DNA of 64,000 nt from Bacteroidetes bacterium ADurb.Bin145 (GTDB lineage Bacteria; Bacteroidota; Bacteroidia; Bacteroidales; VadinHA17), in contig MWDJ01000012.1 in the NCBI GenBank assembly GCA_002070505.1, positions 1 to 64,000 on the forward strand. The letters run 5' to 3'. The notes below the pieces were generated by a model. It saw only the letters and a list, made by a program, of their open reading frames with translations, did no database searches and had not been told where the DNA came from. Positions 17,062-26,654 of the stretch are shown in pieces; position 1 is the first letter of the stretch; each line of letters opens with the position of its first letter. The position numbers were made by a program, and so were the translations under genes.

Positions 17062-17156
17062 CCCCCTAGCCATCTTCAAAGGGGGAATTTGAAGAGCTCA
17101 CTGCTCACCACTTACATCTCACCTCTTTCTTTGCCGTTGCGCCGTTGCGCCGTTCC
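17062..17156. repeat. CCCCCT/AGGGGG inverted repeat and 8-bp repeats
   Basis: Spacer between convergent fabD and the receiver/PPDK_N gene. 17062-17085 reads CCCCCT, 12 bases, AGGGGG and can fold as a hairpin; its flanks (an ACAT before and AATTTG after) match the copy at 14870-14926, so these are two copies of one dispersed element. At 17133-17156 there are three 8-mers GCCGTTGC, GCCGTTGC, GCCGTTCC, of the same style as the GCCGTAAC units at 14974-15005. Confidence 0.7.
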
Positions 17157-20122
17157 TACGGCTTCATTATCACTCCTCTGTGTCTTTTTCCATCAATCAT
17201 AATGCTGATGGGCTTCTCAAATCTCACATGCCTTATATAACTGTCTTCATAAATTGCGGGCATACTGTTAAGGAATTCAACATCATAATAGCCCTCATTA
17301 ACAAAAGGATTGATTGTGAAATACCCAACTCCGAATGAGGTGAGGTTCTGAAAGAAATGTGTTCCCTGACTGGGATCAATACGGTAGTTTTTAAGTCCCG
17401 ATTCAATAATAATCCTCGCAGCAGATATCTGGGCCCATTTAACCGGAATTCCAAGCCAGGGATCTGTAGAACCCCATCTTCCCGGCCCAATAAGGACATA
17501 GCCGGTTCCCTGCTTAATAAACGAGGAATTAAGGTTATCTATAACAACAGAAATTTTCTTGTTATTGGCCGGGTTAAAGGACTCTGGTTTTATATAAATA
17601 AGATCCTGTATGCCTTTAAAAGAACCATTCCCAAGAGCTGAATCTGATAAAATGATAGTTTCTTCGGCTTTGACCTTCTGCAGATTTATGTTATGAGTGT
17701 CATCTGAATGAACTATCGGCCTTATCTGAAGGAAATTAAATATTTTAGGTGTACCGGCAGGGGTCTCAAGATTAGCAGCAAATTCTATCTCAATGGGATT
17801 ATTCATCTCTCTCTGGCCCAGTTCAAGAAGTGTTGTAAGTATCTCTGCAAGAGGGAAAACTTTATGCTGCAATACTCCGGCAAAGGTTATGACTTTCTGC
17901 CCGGCAGAGTTTATGCCATCACGGAGCATGTTATTTGTTCTGTCGTATGTCGATGCAAGATACTTCAGTGCAACATCGTTACCGGCATCCTTAATATCGA
18001 TCCGGAGTATATTCACTCCGTCGTCTGTTGAAGGGATAAAGCTGTCAATATTCATATCAAGGGCCCTGAACTCTTTCTGGGTATCCCTCAGGGCAGCCTC
18101 GGGTGATGAGAGCTGGAGTATTTTCTTTGGCTGTTTCGGGCAGAAACGGAGGGATAAGCCTCCTTCAACGATCAGCTTGCCAAGACCGAAAGCGACGTTG
18201 GCTATGCCATCCTCTGCCTTTTCCGAACCTATGGGGTAATAGTTTATTGATCTTGCCACTCCCGAGATCGTCGGGTAAAACATATTACCATGTCTGTTGC
18301 CGCATACTTCCTGAAGGATGATTCCCATTTTTTCCTCATCGATCACATTTGCAGTGGCAGTCATATAGGCTTTACTGGCTTTGTAATATACGGATGCATA
18401 TACTTCTTTAATGGCATCCGACAAGGCTTTTACCATAAGCTTGTTGTCTGCCAGCCTTGGTATCATATAGGTAGAGTAAACTCCGGCAAACGGCTGATAA
18501 TGTGAGTCTTCAAGCTTACTGGAAGATCGTACCGCAATCGGATGGCTTCGTGATACCGACAGGTAAGCATAGAAATCCTGGTACACCCTGCCCGGAAGTT
18601 CGGCATTCAGGAATCTGTTGAGTATCTCCTCATCAGGCTGATCTGACAGAGCCACCGAATAGAGGTTGTTATGCTCCATGAACTCGTCAAAGATATCAGT
18701 GCTCAACACAACTGTTCGTGGAATAGTGATCAGTACGTCAGGGAACTTATTGAACAACTTGTTGTTCTTAATTATCCTGTTGATAAAGGCAAGTCCCCTC
18801 GCTTTCCCTCCTATAGAGCCGTCACCAATACGTGAGAAGATCTGGTATTCATCAAAGCTGGTCTTGTCAAATTTTGCTATTACGCCCCTTCCCTTTCCGA
18901 GGCGGAAACTTGAGATAGCAACATAAAGAAAGCGCCGCATCTCTTCCATCGTAGCGAAATCCTCTCTTCTTATGTATTTGAACATCTGAGCAACCGGGAA
19001 CAGTGCCCTGGCATTAAGCCATTTTGAAAAATGGTTGCGGGTCGCATGATACTCAAGACTGTTATCGGGAATTGTAAGTATCTTCTGCTGAAGACTCTGA
19101 AGGTCTGTTGCTATTGCAATCGGCTCAAGAGTATCAGGGTTCCTGAAGACAAAAGGGCCGAAGGCAAGGTTCTGTATAATGAAGTTCCTGAGCTCAATTG
19201 ATAATGATTTGGAATACTTATGAATGAAAGAAGCCCCCATTTCTTCAGCTCTCTTCTTGTGCTCCAGGTTAGAAGACTGGAGAAGGAAAGGCACCTTATC
19301 ATCATCGGCCATCACAACCTTGCAGAGCTCAAAACCGGCGTTTTCATCCTGCACATCATCCCTTTTGTAACTAATATCTGAAATTACACCAAGAACGTTG
19401 TATTTATACTTACGATAAAGATCAACTGCATCATTGAAATTATTCGCGAGAAGTATTTTCGGTCTGCCTCTCATCTTCAGCATCCTCTGGTGTTCATTAA
19501 GAGCTTCACGCTGAAAATCCAGAGATTGCATTAATACGATCCGGTAGATATTCGGAAGATAGGCTGAAATATATCTTATTGAATTCTCAACCAGTATTAT
19601 TGCCTGAACGCCGATATCAATATCGTGCTGCGCATTCATCTTATCTTCAATCAGCTTTATTATTGCAAGGATCAGAGATGCATCACCGAGCCAGCAGAAA
19701 ACATAATCAATAGCACTGAGGTCTTCTCCCTGTAGTCTCAGGGAAACTTCACGCGAGAAATATGTAAGAACAACAATGGGTATGTTCGGATATTTCTCCT
19801 TGATTCTTTTAGCCAGTGCAAATACATCGCTTCCTTTCAGGCTTATCATTGAAATAACGAGATCAATATTCCCCTCCTGAAGGATCCTGAATGCATCCAC
19901 ATCATTGTCTGTCTGAACAAAAATGGGAGGATATCTCAGATTTAGCGATACATATTCATTGAAGATCTGTTCATCTATCCTGCCATCTTCTTCAAGCATA
20001 TAATTGTCATAATTACTGCAGATAAGCAGGACACGATGGATCCGTTTCTGCATGAGGAGATCGAATGAAGTATCGGCGAAATCATATTTCTGCAGATCCA
20101 GTATTCCTTCAATGATAGTCAT
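17156..20122 (-). CDS. Receiver-like + PPDK_N (PEP/pyruvate-binding) protein 1
   Basis: A 988-residue soluble protein. Residues about 28-150 look like a degenerate receiver domain and about 220-325 like a second one, with a candidate phospho-acceptor Asp249 (VISDI), QSS at strand 4 and a late Lys (FIHKYSKS). From about 430 there is an ATP-grasp domain of the pyruvate phosphate dikinase/PEP synthase N-terminal type: GGKARGLAFI, PIAVRSSSKLEDS, FAGVYSTY, MGIILQEVCGN. The end (about 890-988) is an unfamiliar conserved segment with GPGRWGSTDPWLG. The phosphohistidine swivel and the PEP-binding barrel of true PEP synthase are absent, so it is not a normal PEP synthase. Start overlaps the preceding paralogue by ATGA. 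Confidence 0.8.
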   Translation of the reverse strand: MTIIEGILDLQKYDFADTSFDLLMQKRIHRVLLICSNYDNYMLEEDGRIDEQIFNEYVSLNLRYPPIFVQTDNDVDAFRILQEGNIDLVISMISLKGSDVFALAKRIKEKYPNIPIVVLTYFSREVSLRLQGEDLSAIDYVFCWLGDASLILAIIKLIEDKMNAQHDIDIGVQAIILVENSIRYISAYLPNIYRIVLMQSLDFQREALNEHQRMLKMRGRPKILLANNFNDAVDLYRKYKYNVLGVISDISYKRDDVQDENAGFELCKVVMADDDKVPFLLQSSNLEHKKRAEEMGASFIHKYSKSLSIELRNFIIQNLAFGPFVFRNPDTLEPIAIATDLQSLQQKILTIPDNSLEYHATRNHFSKWLNARALFPVAQMFKYIRREDFATMEEMRRFLYVAISSFRLGKGRGVIAKFDKTSFDEYQIFSRIGDGSIGGKARGLAFINRIIKNNKLFNKFPDVLITIPRTVVLSTDIFDEFMEHNNLYSVALSDQPDEEILNRFLNAELPGRVYQDFYAYLSVSRSHPIAVRSSSKLEDSHYQPFAGVYSTYMIPRLADNKLMVKALSDAIKEVYASVYYKASKAYMTATANVIDEEKMGIILQEVCGNRHGNMFYPTISGVARSINYYPIGSEKAEDGIANVAFGLGKLIVEGGLSLRFCPKQPKKILQLSSPEAALRDTQKEFRALDMNIDSFIPSTDDGVNILRIDIKDAGNDVALKYLASTYDRTNNMLRDGINSAGQKVITFAGVLQHKVFPLAEILTTLLELGQREMNNPIEIEFAANLETPAGTPKIFNFLQIRPIVHSDDTHNINLQKVKAEETIILSDSALGNGSFKGIQDLIYIKPESFNPANNKKISVVIDNLNSSFIKQGTGYVLIGPGRWGSTDPWLGIPVKWAQISAARIIIESGLKNYRIDPSQGTHFFQNLTSFGVGYFTINPFVNEGYYDVEFLNSMPAIYEDSYIRHVRFEKPISIMIDGKRHRGVIMKP

Positions 20123-23100
20123 AACTGCTCCTTTTCATTGTTCATAATGATCATTGCCAGGCTTTTCTTACCATCCATCATGATGTGCAGAGGCTTACTG
20201 AAACGTATATGACTGAAGAAACTTCCCTGCCGGATGACTTCCTGCTCTTTCAGTTTTTCCCAGTTGACTGATCCTCTCTGGGACATCTGATCAATTGAAA
20301 AATACCCTACTTTCATTGATGTCACATTATGGAAGAAATGTGAACCAAGAGAGGCGTCGAGCTGAAATCCCGGTATTCCGACCTCGACAATCACCTTGGC
20401 GTTGCATATCTGAGGCCAGGTCACAGGTATCCCCAGGAACTTATCCCTTGTACCCCATCTCCCCGGACCTATAAGTACATAATGGCGGTTTTCCTTAAGC
20501 ATCTCATCATTGAACATATCAATTTCCTCAGCCATCTTTATTGTGGAAAGATTATCGAATTTCCCGGGTTCCACATATATGAGATCCGTAATATTCTCTA
20601 TTACGCCGTTACCCATGCTCTTTGGAGACTCAAGTACCAGGTCTTCTTTTTTAATGGTCTTAGGATCAATATTATACCCTATTCCGCTTCCAATAAGTGG
20701 TTTGATCTGAAGAAGGTAGAAAGTTGCCTGTCCATTGCTGTTCTTTGTCATATCGACTGCAAATTCAATTTCAGAAGGATTCGCTGTAGCCTCTGCAACC
20801 ACATCAAGGATAGTCTTGAGTGATGAGGAAAGAGGAATATAATTGTACTTGAGTATATCTGCAAAATTTATTACCCTTGGCCCTGGGAAGTCCAGTCCTG
20901 GTATAATGGTATCATTATCCGTATTCATTACCGAGGCCAGGTGATCGAGAGTGCCCTGGGACTCTGCCATGCTGATATCAAGTAAAGCCAGCCCGGCTTT
21001 CTCACCATCCAGGAGGTCCAGATCTTTCTTTTTAAGGTCAACGGCATAAAACTTTACCTGTGAGTTCTTATAAAGATCAGTTTGTGAAATAATATCAAGG
21101 TTAGGGTATGCAGGCGAGAAGCGGAAAGCCCTTTCTCCCTCAGCCACGTAATGTCCAAGGCCTAAAGCCATAACTGCAACTCCATCCGATGGAGTCATAT
21201 GAGACACAGGATAAAAATTATATGATTGGGCAGTCCCGCTGATGTGAGGATAGAAATAATCGCCATACCTGTTGCCCACAACTTCCTGTATTACAACCGC
21301 CATCTTTTCGAGCTCTATCTTGTAGTTAATAGCTTCAAAAAAAGTACGTGAGCTTTTTGAATAAATTGAAGCAAAAACAAGTTTTATAGCACCCGTAAGC
21401 TGCCTTAACCTGACTTCAAATTCAGGATGGTTATTAGGGAGCAGGTAGGTGCCGAATACTCCTGAGAATGGCTGGTTCATAGAATCTTCAAACAGGCTCG
21501 AGGATCTTACAGCTATAGGTTTGCTGATCTGTTTCAGGAAGATTCTCAGTTCCTTTTCCAGTGTATAGCTGAGGCTCCCATGCACGAAATATTTCTGAAG
21601 AACTGAATAGTCCTTTTCTTCATTTATTTTTTCCCACAGGTGATTACGCTCCATGAACATATCAAATTCATCAGTCCCGATGATTGCTGTAATGGGCGTC
21701 TTGATCGTAATACCAGGCAACAGCCTCCCAAGCTCAAAACTGTTTATCAGGGTGTTTATGAAGGCCAGGCCTCTTCCCTTCCCGCCAAGGGATCCGGCTG
21801 AAAGACTCACAACATTAGTGTCGTCGATAACAGCTGATTCCTCAAAATTTATTACGCGGCCTTTATTCAGTTCACGTCTGCGTTGTCTTATAAGCGATAG
21901 CAGATGCTCTCTCAGTTCCTTAAGATTTTTATATTCCGATACTCTTAAGGGATTTATCTGTTTGGCAATTTTTACTTCTCCGCGTGCCATAAGCCAGAGA
22001 GAGAAATGATTCCGCAGTGCGTGGTATTCAAGCGAATCCTCAGGTACAGTCTCAAGGTAAGCCTCAAATTCCTTCATCGATTTGGCGACAGCTATCTGGC
22101 GTCCCTTGTCGTCTCTGTAAACAAAATGACCAAAGCCAAGATAATAATTGATGAATGATTTCAGATCCTTCATCAGGCTCTCCGAATTCTTATTTATAAA
22201 ATTCGACTTAAGGGAATAGGCATATGTAGCATTACCGGGATCAGATGACTGTAGTACCGTTGGCAGATTAGGTATAACCGATTTAATATGTTTTATGAGT
22301 TCAAAGCCTGCAGTATTATGGATCACACCGTTTTTAGGGAACCGGATATCAGAGATAACACACAGGAGGTTATTTTCATATTTATTGAAGACTGTTATAG
22401 CATCCTCATAATTGGAAGCAAGAAGTATCTTCGGCCTTGTCTTGAGCTTCAGCACCTTAAAAAGCTCGTCTGCTGAAACCTCTTCAATAAGGTTCCTTGT
22501 CTGCTCCATAACAAGAGTATACAACATGGGCAGATAACTTGAATAGTATTCAGCCGAGTCCTCGACAAGAAGTATCACTCCTATAAGTCCCTTCTTGGTA
22601 TCATTGTCAACATTGACACGATCTTCAAGAAGATTCACCATTGCAAAGAAGACTTTTGATTCTCCTGTCCAGACGAAATAATTATCAATCGGGACACCTG
22701 CTTCTTTCTGTCTTTTCACAAAAGGTACGTCAGCCGGGTTATTCAGGAGAAGATAGGTGGGCATGTAGGGATATTTATCCTTGATCTTTCTGCACATTTC
22801 TATAGGGCTTTCCTTGTGAACTCCGATCATTATTATCACCATATCGTAATGCCTGGATCTCAGCCTGTTGAAGGCTTCTTCCTCACTGGAAACCCCTGTC
22901 ACTCTCGGCAATGAGGTAAGGCTCAGCTGATAGTATTCGCCAAGCATATGATCGGCGAATCTTCCCTCCCCTTCAATCGAATAAGCATCATAAAGATTGG
23001 CCACAAGCAGTATCTCTTTTACCTTGAAGGGCTGAAGATCATGGAAAACATCCCGTTCAGCATTATGACGTTCAAGGAACTTTTGCAGCAGTTTCCTGCT

Positions 23101-23616
23101 GGAAACTTCCTTCAGGTCCTCCTCCTCTTCATCAGCGTTCTGTTTTCTCAGGATAATATCCCGCGCCTTGGCACTATTTATATATCCGGTTATCAGACCA
23201 GCTATATTCTGTATCAGATCTCTCTCCTCTTTAAGAAAGGGACCTTCATCTTCACGGTTGAATTCTTTTGTGTAGCATATCTCAATAAATCCGTTCTCGT
23301 TATCAATTGTGCTGAATTCCTGTCGCATCTTCCAGTTAGTCTCATGGAATCCCGGTGTCTCAAACGAGTTATCAAGATATGTTATCCGTGCGACTGTGTA
23401 TTTTGGGTACTGCCATGCTGCAGGAAGCAAAAGGACTATCTGCTGGAGGGTCTCTTCAATCGGTTTGCCTTCCTTGAGAATATAAGTGGTTTGATTAATG
23501 CAGCCGAGTTCCTTTAACCGCTCATGCTGCTCATGCATCAGGCGATGGTATTCGGGACTTATTTGGTTGTTATCTTCCATCTGATCAAGAAGAAAGCCGG
23601 CCGGCCAGTTAATCAT
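20119..23616 (-). CDS. GAF-like + receiver-like + PPDK_N protein 2
   Basis: A 1165-residue paralogue of the next gene with an added N-terminal sensor. Residues about 35-150 resemble the GAF-like domain seen in many bacterial sensor kinases (LLPAAWQYPKYTVARITY, GFIEICYTKE, EGPFLKEERDLI). Two receiver-like regions follow (about 198-330 and 395-500; candidate Asp423 in VISDI), then the PPDK_N ATP-grasp from about 605 (GGKGRGLAFI, PIAVRSSSLFEDS, FSGVFGTY) and the same C-terminal GPGRWGTRDKFLG segment. It also lacks the phosphohistidine and PEP-barrel domains. The gene overlaps korB and the next paralogue by four bases each. A regulatory or phosphotransfer role tied to 2-oxoacid metabolism is inference. 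Confidence 0.8.
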   Translation of the reverse strand: MINWPAGFLLDQMEDNNQISPEYHRLMHEQHERLKELGCINQTTYILKEGKPIEETLQQIVLLLPAAWQYPKYTVARITYLDNSFETPGFHETNWKMRQEFSTIDNENGFIEICYTKEFNREDEGPFLKEERDLIQNIAGLITGYINSAKARDIILRKQNADEEEEDLKEVSSRKLLQKFLERHNAERDVFHDLQPFKVKEILLVANLYDAYSIEGEGRFADHMLGEYYQLSLTSLPRVTGVSSEEEAFNRLRSRHYDMVIIMIGVHKESPIEMCRKIKDKYPYMPTYLLLNNPADVPFVKRQKEAGVPIDNYFVWTGESKVFFAMVNLLEDRVNVDNDTKKGLIGVILLVEDSAEYYSSYLPMLYTLVMEQTRNLIEEVSADELFKVLKLKTRPKILLASNYEDAITVFNKYENNLLCVISDIRFPKNGVIHNTAGFELIKHIKSVIPNLPTVLQSSDPGNATYAYSLKSNFINKNSESLMKDLKSFINYYLGFGHFVYRDDKGRQIAVAKSMKEFEAYLETVPEDSLEYHALRNHFSLWLMARGEVKIAKQINPLRVSEYKNLKELREHLLSLIRQRRRELNKGRVINFEESAVIDDTNVVSLSAGSLGGKGRGLAFINTLINSFELGRLLPGITIKTPITAIIGTDEFDMFMERNHLWEKINEEKDYSVLQKYFVHGSLSYTLEKELRIFLKQISKPIAVRSSSLFEDSMNQPFSGVFGTYLLPNNHPEFEVRLRQLTGAIKLVFASIYSKSSRTFFEAINYKIELEKMAVVIQEVVGNRYGDYFYPHISGTAQSYNFYPVSHMTPSDGVAVMALGLGHYVAEGERAFRFSPAYPNLDIISQTDLYKNSQVKFYAVDLKKKDLDLLDGEKAGLALLDISMAESQGTLDHLASVMNTDNDTIIPGLDFPGPRVINFADILKYNYIPLSSSLKTILDVVAEATANPSEIEFAVDMTKNSNGQATFYLLQIKPLIGSGIGYNIDPKTIKKEDLVLESPKSMGNGVIENITDLIYVEPGKFDNLSTIKMAEEIDMFNDEMLKENRHYVLIGPGRWGTRDKFLGIPVTWPQICNAKVIVEVGIPGFQLDASLGSHFFHNVTSMKVGYFSIDQMSQRGSVNWEKLKEQEVIRQGSFFSHIRFSKPLHIMMDGKKSLAMIIMNNEKEQL

Positions 23617-24644
23617 TCAACTTTCCACGTAGATCCGCTTTTAAGCAGATCGTCCATGCATCTGATCTTTGCTTTTTTCTGGATTTTCTCTATCTGCTCC
23701 TCGACATCAGCTTCATAAGTATGTCCTTCCACTGATCTTATAATGCCGAGGGCAACCGGATAATCAGGGTATCTCATATTGGCAAGCATATATTGTATAC
23801 CCGGGTTCGGTTCATGGGAATCATGAACCAGAATATCTTTCTCTGTAACACCATTTTCTCCCAGCCTGACTACTTTCAGTTTCAGACCTTCAAGAACCAG
23901 GCCTTTATCGTTATTCTTCCCGAACAGCATCGGCTGTCCATCCTTAAGCACAATAGTCCTGTCATCCCGTACTTCCCTGCCGGTAACAACATCATGAATT
24001 CCGTCGTTGAAGATAACGCAGTTCTGAAGGACTTCAACTACTGATGTTCCCTTGTGTTTAGCCGCCTCAGAAAAGATCTGGGTTGATAATGCCACATTTG
24101 AATCATATGTACGTGCGAAGAATTTTCCTTTAGCGCCGATAACCATTTCACCTACTGAGAATGGTTCCTCTACTGTCCCGAAAGGTGAAGTCTTGGTAAC
24201 CAGACCTTTTTCAGAGGTAGGAGAATACTGTCCTTTGGTAAGACCGTATATTTCGTTATTAAATAAGATGATCTTTATATCGATATTCCTTCTTACTGCA
24301 TGTATAAAATGGTTACCCCCTATTGCCAGTGCGTCGCCGTCACCGGTAATATTCCATACAGAGAGTTCCGGGTTGGCTGTCTTGACACCTGAGGCAATAG
24401 CGGCTGCTCTCCCGTGGATACTATGAAATCCGTACGTATCCATATAATATGGGAATCTTGACGAGCAGCCAATTCCTGAGATAAAGGCAAATTTCTCTTT
24501 GGGTATCCCGAGTTCCGACAGAGCTTTCTGAACTGCGCTCAGTACAGCATGGTCACCGCAGCCTGGACACCATCTGACTTCCTGATCGCTTTTAAAATCT
24601 TTCGGTGTATAGTTTAAAGTACGGTTCTCTTCCATATTATTCAT
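23613..24644 (-). CDS. korB: 2-oxoacid:ferredoxin oxidoreductase, beta subunit
   Basis: Thiamine-diphosphate-binding subunit that, with the alpha/gamma subunit, oxidises a 2-oxoacid to acyl-CoA and reduces ferredoxin, or runs in reverse. Motifs: WCPGCGDHAVLSAVQKAL, SGIGCSSRFPYYMDTYG, and the TPP/Mg site GDGDALAIGGNHFIHA with FNNEIYGLTKGQYSPTS. Length 343 and the KSD-style N-terminus fit the 2-oxoglutarate type (KorB), but substrate is not proven. It overlaps korA by eight bases and the following receiver/PPDK_N gene by four. Ferredoxin-like delta subunit not present nearby. Confidence 0.9.
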   Translation of the reverse strand: MNNMEENRTLNYTPKDFKSDQEVRWCPGCGDHAVLSAVQKALSELGIPKEKFAFISGIGCSSRFPYYMDTYGFHSIHGRAAAIASGVKTANPELSVWNITGDGDALAIGGNHFIHAVRRNIDIKIILFNNEIYGLTKGQYSPTSEKGLVTKTSPFGTVEEPFSVGEMVIGAKGKFFARTYDSNVALSTQIFSEAAKHKGTSVVEVLQNCVIFNDGIHDVVTGREVRDDRTIVLKDGQPMLFGKNNDKGLVLEGLKLKVVRLGENGVTEKDILVHDSHEPNPGIQYMLANMRYPDYPVALGIIRSVEGHTYEADVEEQIEKIQKKAKIRCMDDLLKSGSTWKVE

Positions 24645-26481
24645 CCTCCAGGATTTTAATGCAATTCTCCTTTATTTCTTTTATAGTAAAAGGCATTCCC
24701 TGAACTTTATTTATTTTATGATAATCGAACTCAGGGTATTTTATGCGCAAATAATCTGCAAATTGCCCAAGGTTTAATTCTGCAACCGCGATTTTCGTGA
24801 ATTTGCTGAATACTTCCCTGACATTTTTTGGCAAAGGGTTTATAAAATTAAAACACACCAGACTGACTTTGTATCCCTCTTCCCGGAGTTCATTGGCTGC
24901 GGTCATAAGGTAGCCCTGAGATCCGCCCCATCCCGTCAGCAGGAGATCTCCGGATGATTCGCCCCATACAGCAAGATCAGGTATCTCATCTGCTATCCTT
25001 GCGACTTTATCCGCTCTAATCCTTACCATTTGTTCGTGGTTTTCAGGTATATAGGATACTGTCCCTTTCATTGTTTTTTCAAGTCCGCCTATTCTGTGTT
25101 CAAGTCCGGGAGTGCCCGGGACAGCCCATGCGCGGACCAGTCTCTCGCAATCCCTTTTATATGGCAGGAACGGAATGTCATTCTTTTCGGCATACGGCGG
25201 CTTTATTTCCGGAAGATCTTTCATTTCAGGAATCTTCCATGGTTCTGTCCCGTTGGCGAGATAGCCATCAGTCAGTAATATGACGGGAGTCATATGTTCA
25301 ATTGCTATTTTTGCAGCTGTAAAAGCATAATGGAAACAATTGGAAGGAGTGCTTGCCGCAATAACAACAACAGGGCTTTCTCCATTTCTTCCATACAGAG
25401 CCTGTAACAGATCAGCCTGTTCGGTTTTTGTAGGAAGGCCTGTTGACGGGCCGCCTCTCTGGACATCAACTATCACGACCGGCAGCTCTGCCATGACTGC
25501 CAGGCCGATAGCTTCAGATTTAAGAGCCAGTCCAGGGCCTGAAGTAGAGGTAACTGCCAGGTATCCTGCGAAGCTCGCACCCAGGGCAGTGCATATACCA
25601 GCTATCTCATCCTCGGCCTGAAAGCTTTTAACCCCCAGGTCCTTTCTCAATGCCATCTCTTCAAGTATTCCTGTAGCCGGTGTAATCGGGTAAGATCCTA
25701 TGAAAGTTTTAAGGCCGGCCTTTTCTGCGGCAGCCAGAAAACCCCAGGCAGTTGCAGTGTTACCACAAATGTTCCTGTAGATACCTGGATCAATCTGCGC
25801 CGGTTCAATGATGATCACAGGATTAAGAGCTTCTATTGTTTCTGCATAGTAATATCCCTTCCTCAGGGCAACTTTATTTGCCTCAGCTATCTCGGGCTTA
25901 TTTGCAAACTTTTTGTCGAAATACTGTTCGGTATATTTCAGTTTACGGTCAAAAAGCCAGTAAACCATACCCAGGGCAAACATATTCTTTGTTCTCAGAA
26001 CTGATTTGGGATCAAGTCCAAAATCCTTAAGTGCTTCCCTGACCATTGAGGAAATCGGGGCAGGAATTATATTATAATTTTCAAGCTTCTCTTCAGCAAT
26101 AGGATCTGAAATATAACCAGCCCTCTCAATATTCTTTTCCGTGAAATTATCCTTGTCGAAAATTATTGTTCCTCCGGGTTTGACCCATATGGCATTAGCC
26201 TTTATGGCGGCAGGATTCATTGCAACAAGAACATCAGCATAGTCTCCCGGGGTATTGATTTCAGAATGTCCGAGGTGAATCTGAAACCCTGAAACGCCGC
26301 CTACAGTTCCCTGAGGAGCACGGATCTCAGCCGGGTAATCAGGGAATGTCGAAAGATCATTACCAAAAAGGGCAGCAGTATCAGAGAACAGGGTCCCGGT
26401 AAGCTGCATCCCGTCGCCTGAGTCGCCCGAAAAGCGGATCACTACCTCTTCTCTTTTAATAACCTTTGAGTTTTTGGCCAT
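24637..26481 (-). CDS. korA: 2-oxoacid:ferredoxin oxidoreductase, gamma-alpha fusion subunit
   Basis: A 614-residue fusion of the gamma domain (about 1-190, with RFSGDSGDGMQLTG and FPDYPAEIRAPQGTVGG) and the alpha pyrimidine-binding and C-terminal domains (from about 215; GSYPITPATGILEEM, SFQAEDEIAGICTALGASFAG, TSTSGPGLALKSEAIGLA). This layout is typical of Bacteroidota KorA. It is the first gene of a four-gene minus-strand operon. The 170-bp upstream spacer is AT-rich with an ATTATTAATAAT palindrome but lacks a clear promoter consensus. Anaerobic carbon metabolism (reductive or oxidative TCA) is the likely context. Confidence 0.92.
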   Translation of the reverse strand: MAKNSKVIKREEVVIRFSGDSGDGMQLTGTLFSDTAALFGNDLSTFPDYPAEIRAPQGTVGGVSGFQIHLGHSEINTPGDYADVLVAMNPAAIKANAIWVKPGGTIIFDKDNFTEKNIERAGYISDPIAEEKLENYNIIPAPISSMVREALKDFGLDPKSVLRTKNMFALGMVYWLFDRKLKYTEQYFDKKFANKPEIAEANKVALRKGYYYAETIEALNPVIIIEPAQIDPGIYRNICGNTATAWGFLAAAEKAGLKTFIGSYPITPATGILEEMALRKDLGVKSFQAEDEIAGICTALGASFAGYLAVTSTSGPGLALKSEAIGLAVMAELPVVIVDVQRGGPSTGLPTKTEQADLLQALYGRNGESPVVVIAASTPSNCFHYAFTAAKIAIEHMTPVILLTDGYLANGTEPWKIPEMKDLPEIKPPYAEKNDIPFLPYKRDCERLVRAWAVPGTPGLEHRIGGLEKTMKGTVSYIPENHEQMVRIRADKVARIADEIPDLAVWGESSGDLLLTGWGGSQGYLMTAANELREEGYKVSLVCFNFINPLPKNVREVFSKFTKIAVAELNLGQFADYLRIKYPEFDYHKINKVQGMPFTIKEIKENCIKILEDE

Positions 26482-26654
26482 TATCGTTGAATATTAACTG
26501 TGAAGTATCATCGCACTTTATAACCTGCTTAATTTAATCAAAATTAGCTTTATAAGTTCGAAAGAACATATTATTAATAATAATTGCGAATGATTTTGAT
26601 CATATTTCAGATCAATATGAAGCAAGTTTAAGATCCTTTGTCAGAACCATTACC

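Noticed and set aside
22948-23517. Plus-strand frame of 189 residues opposite the receiver/PPDK_N gene
   Set aside because: Shadow of the GAF-like and receiver region; no matching domain or start signal.
26571-26584. ATTATTAATAAT palindrome upstream of korA as an operator
   Set aside because: It is A/T-only in AT-rich DNA and easily arises by chance; no second copy supports a regulator site.
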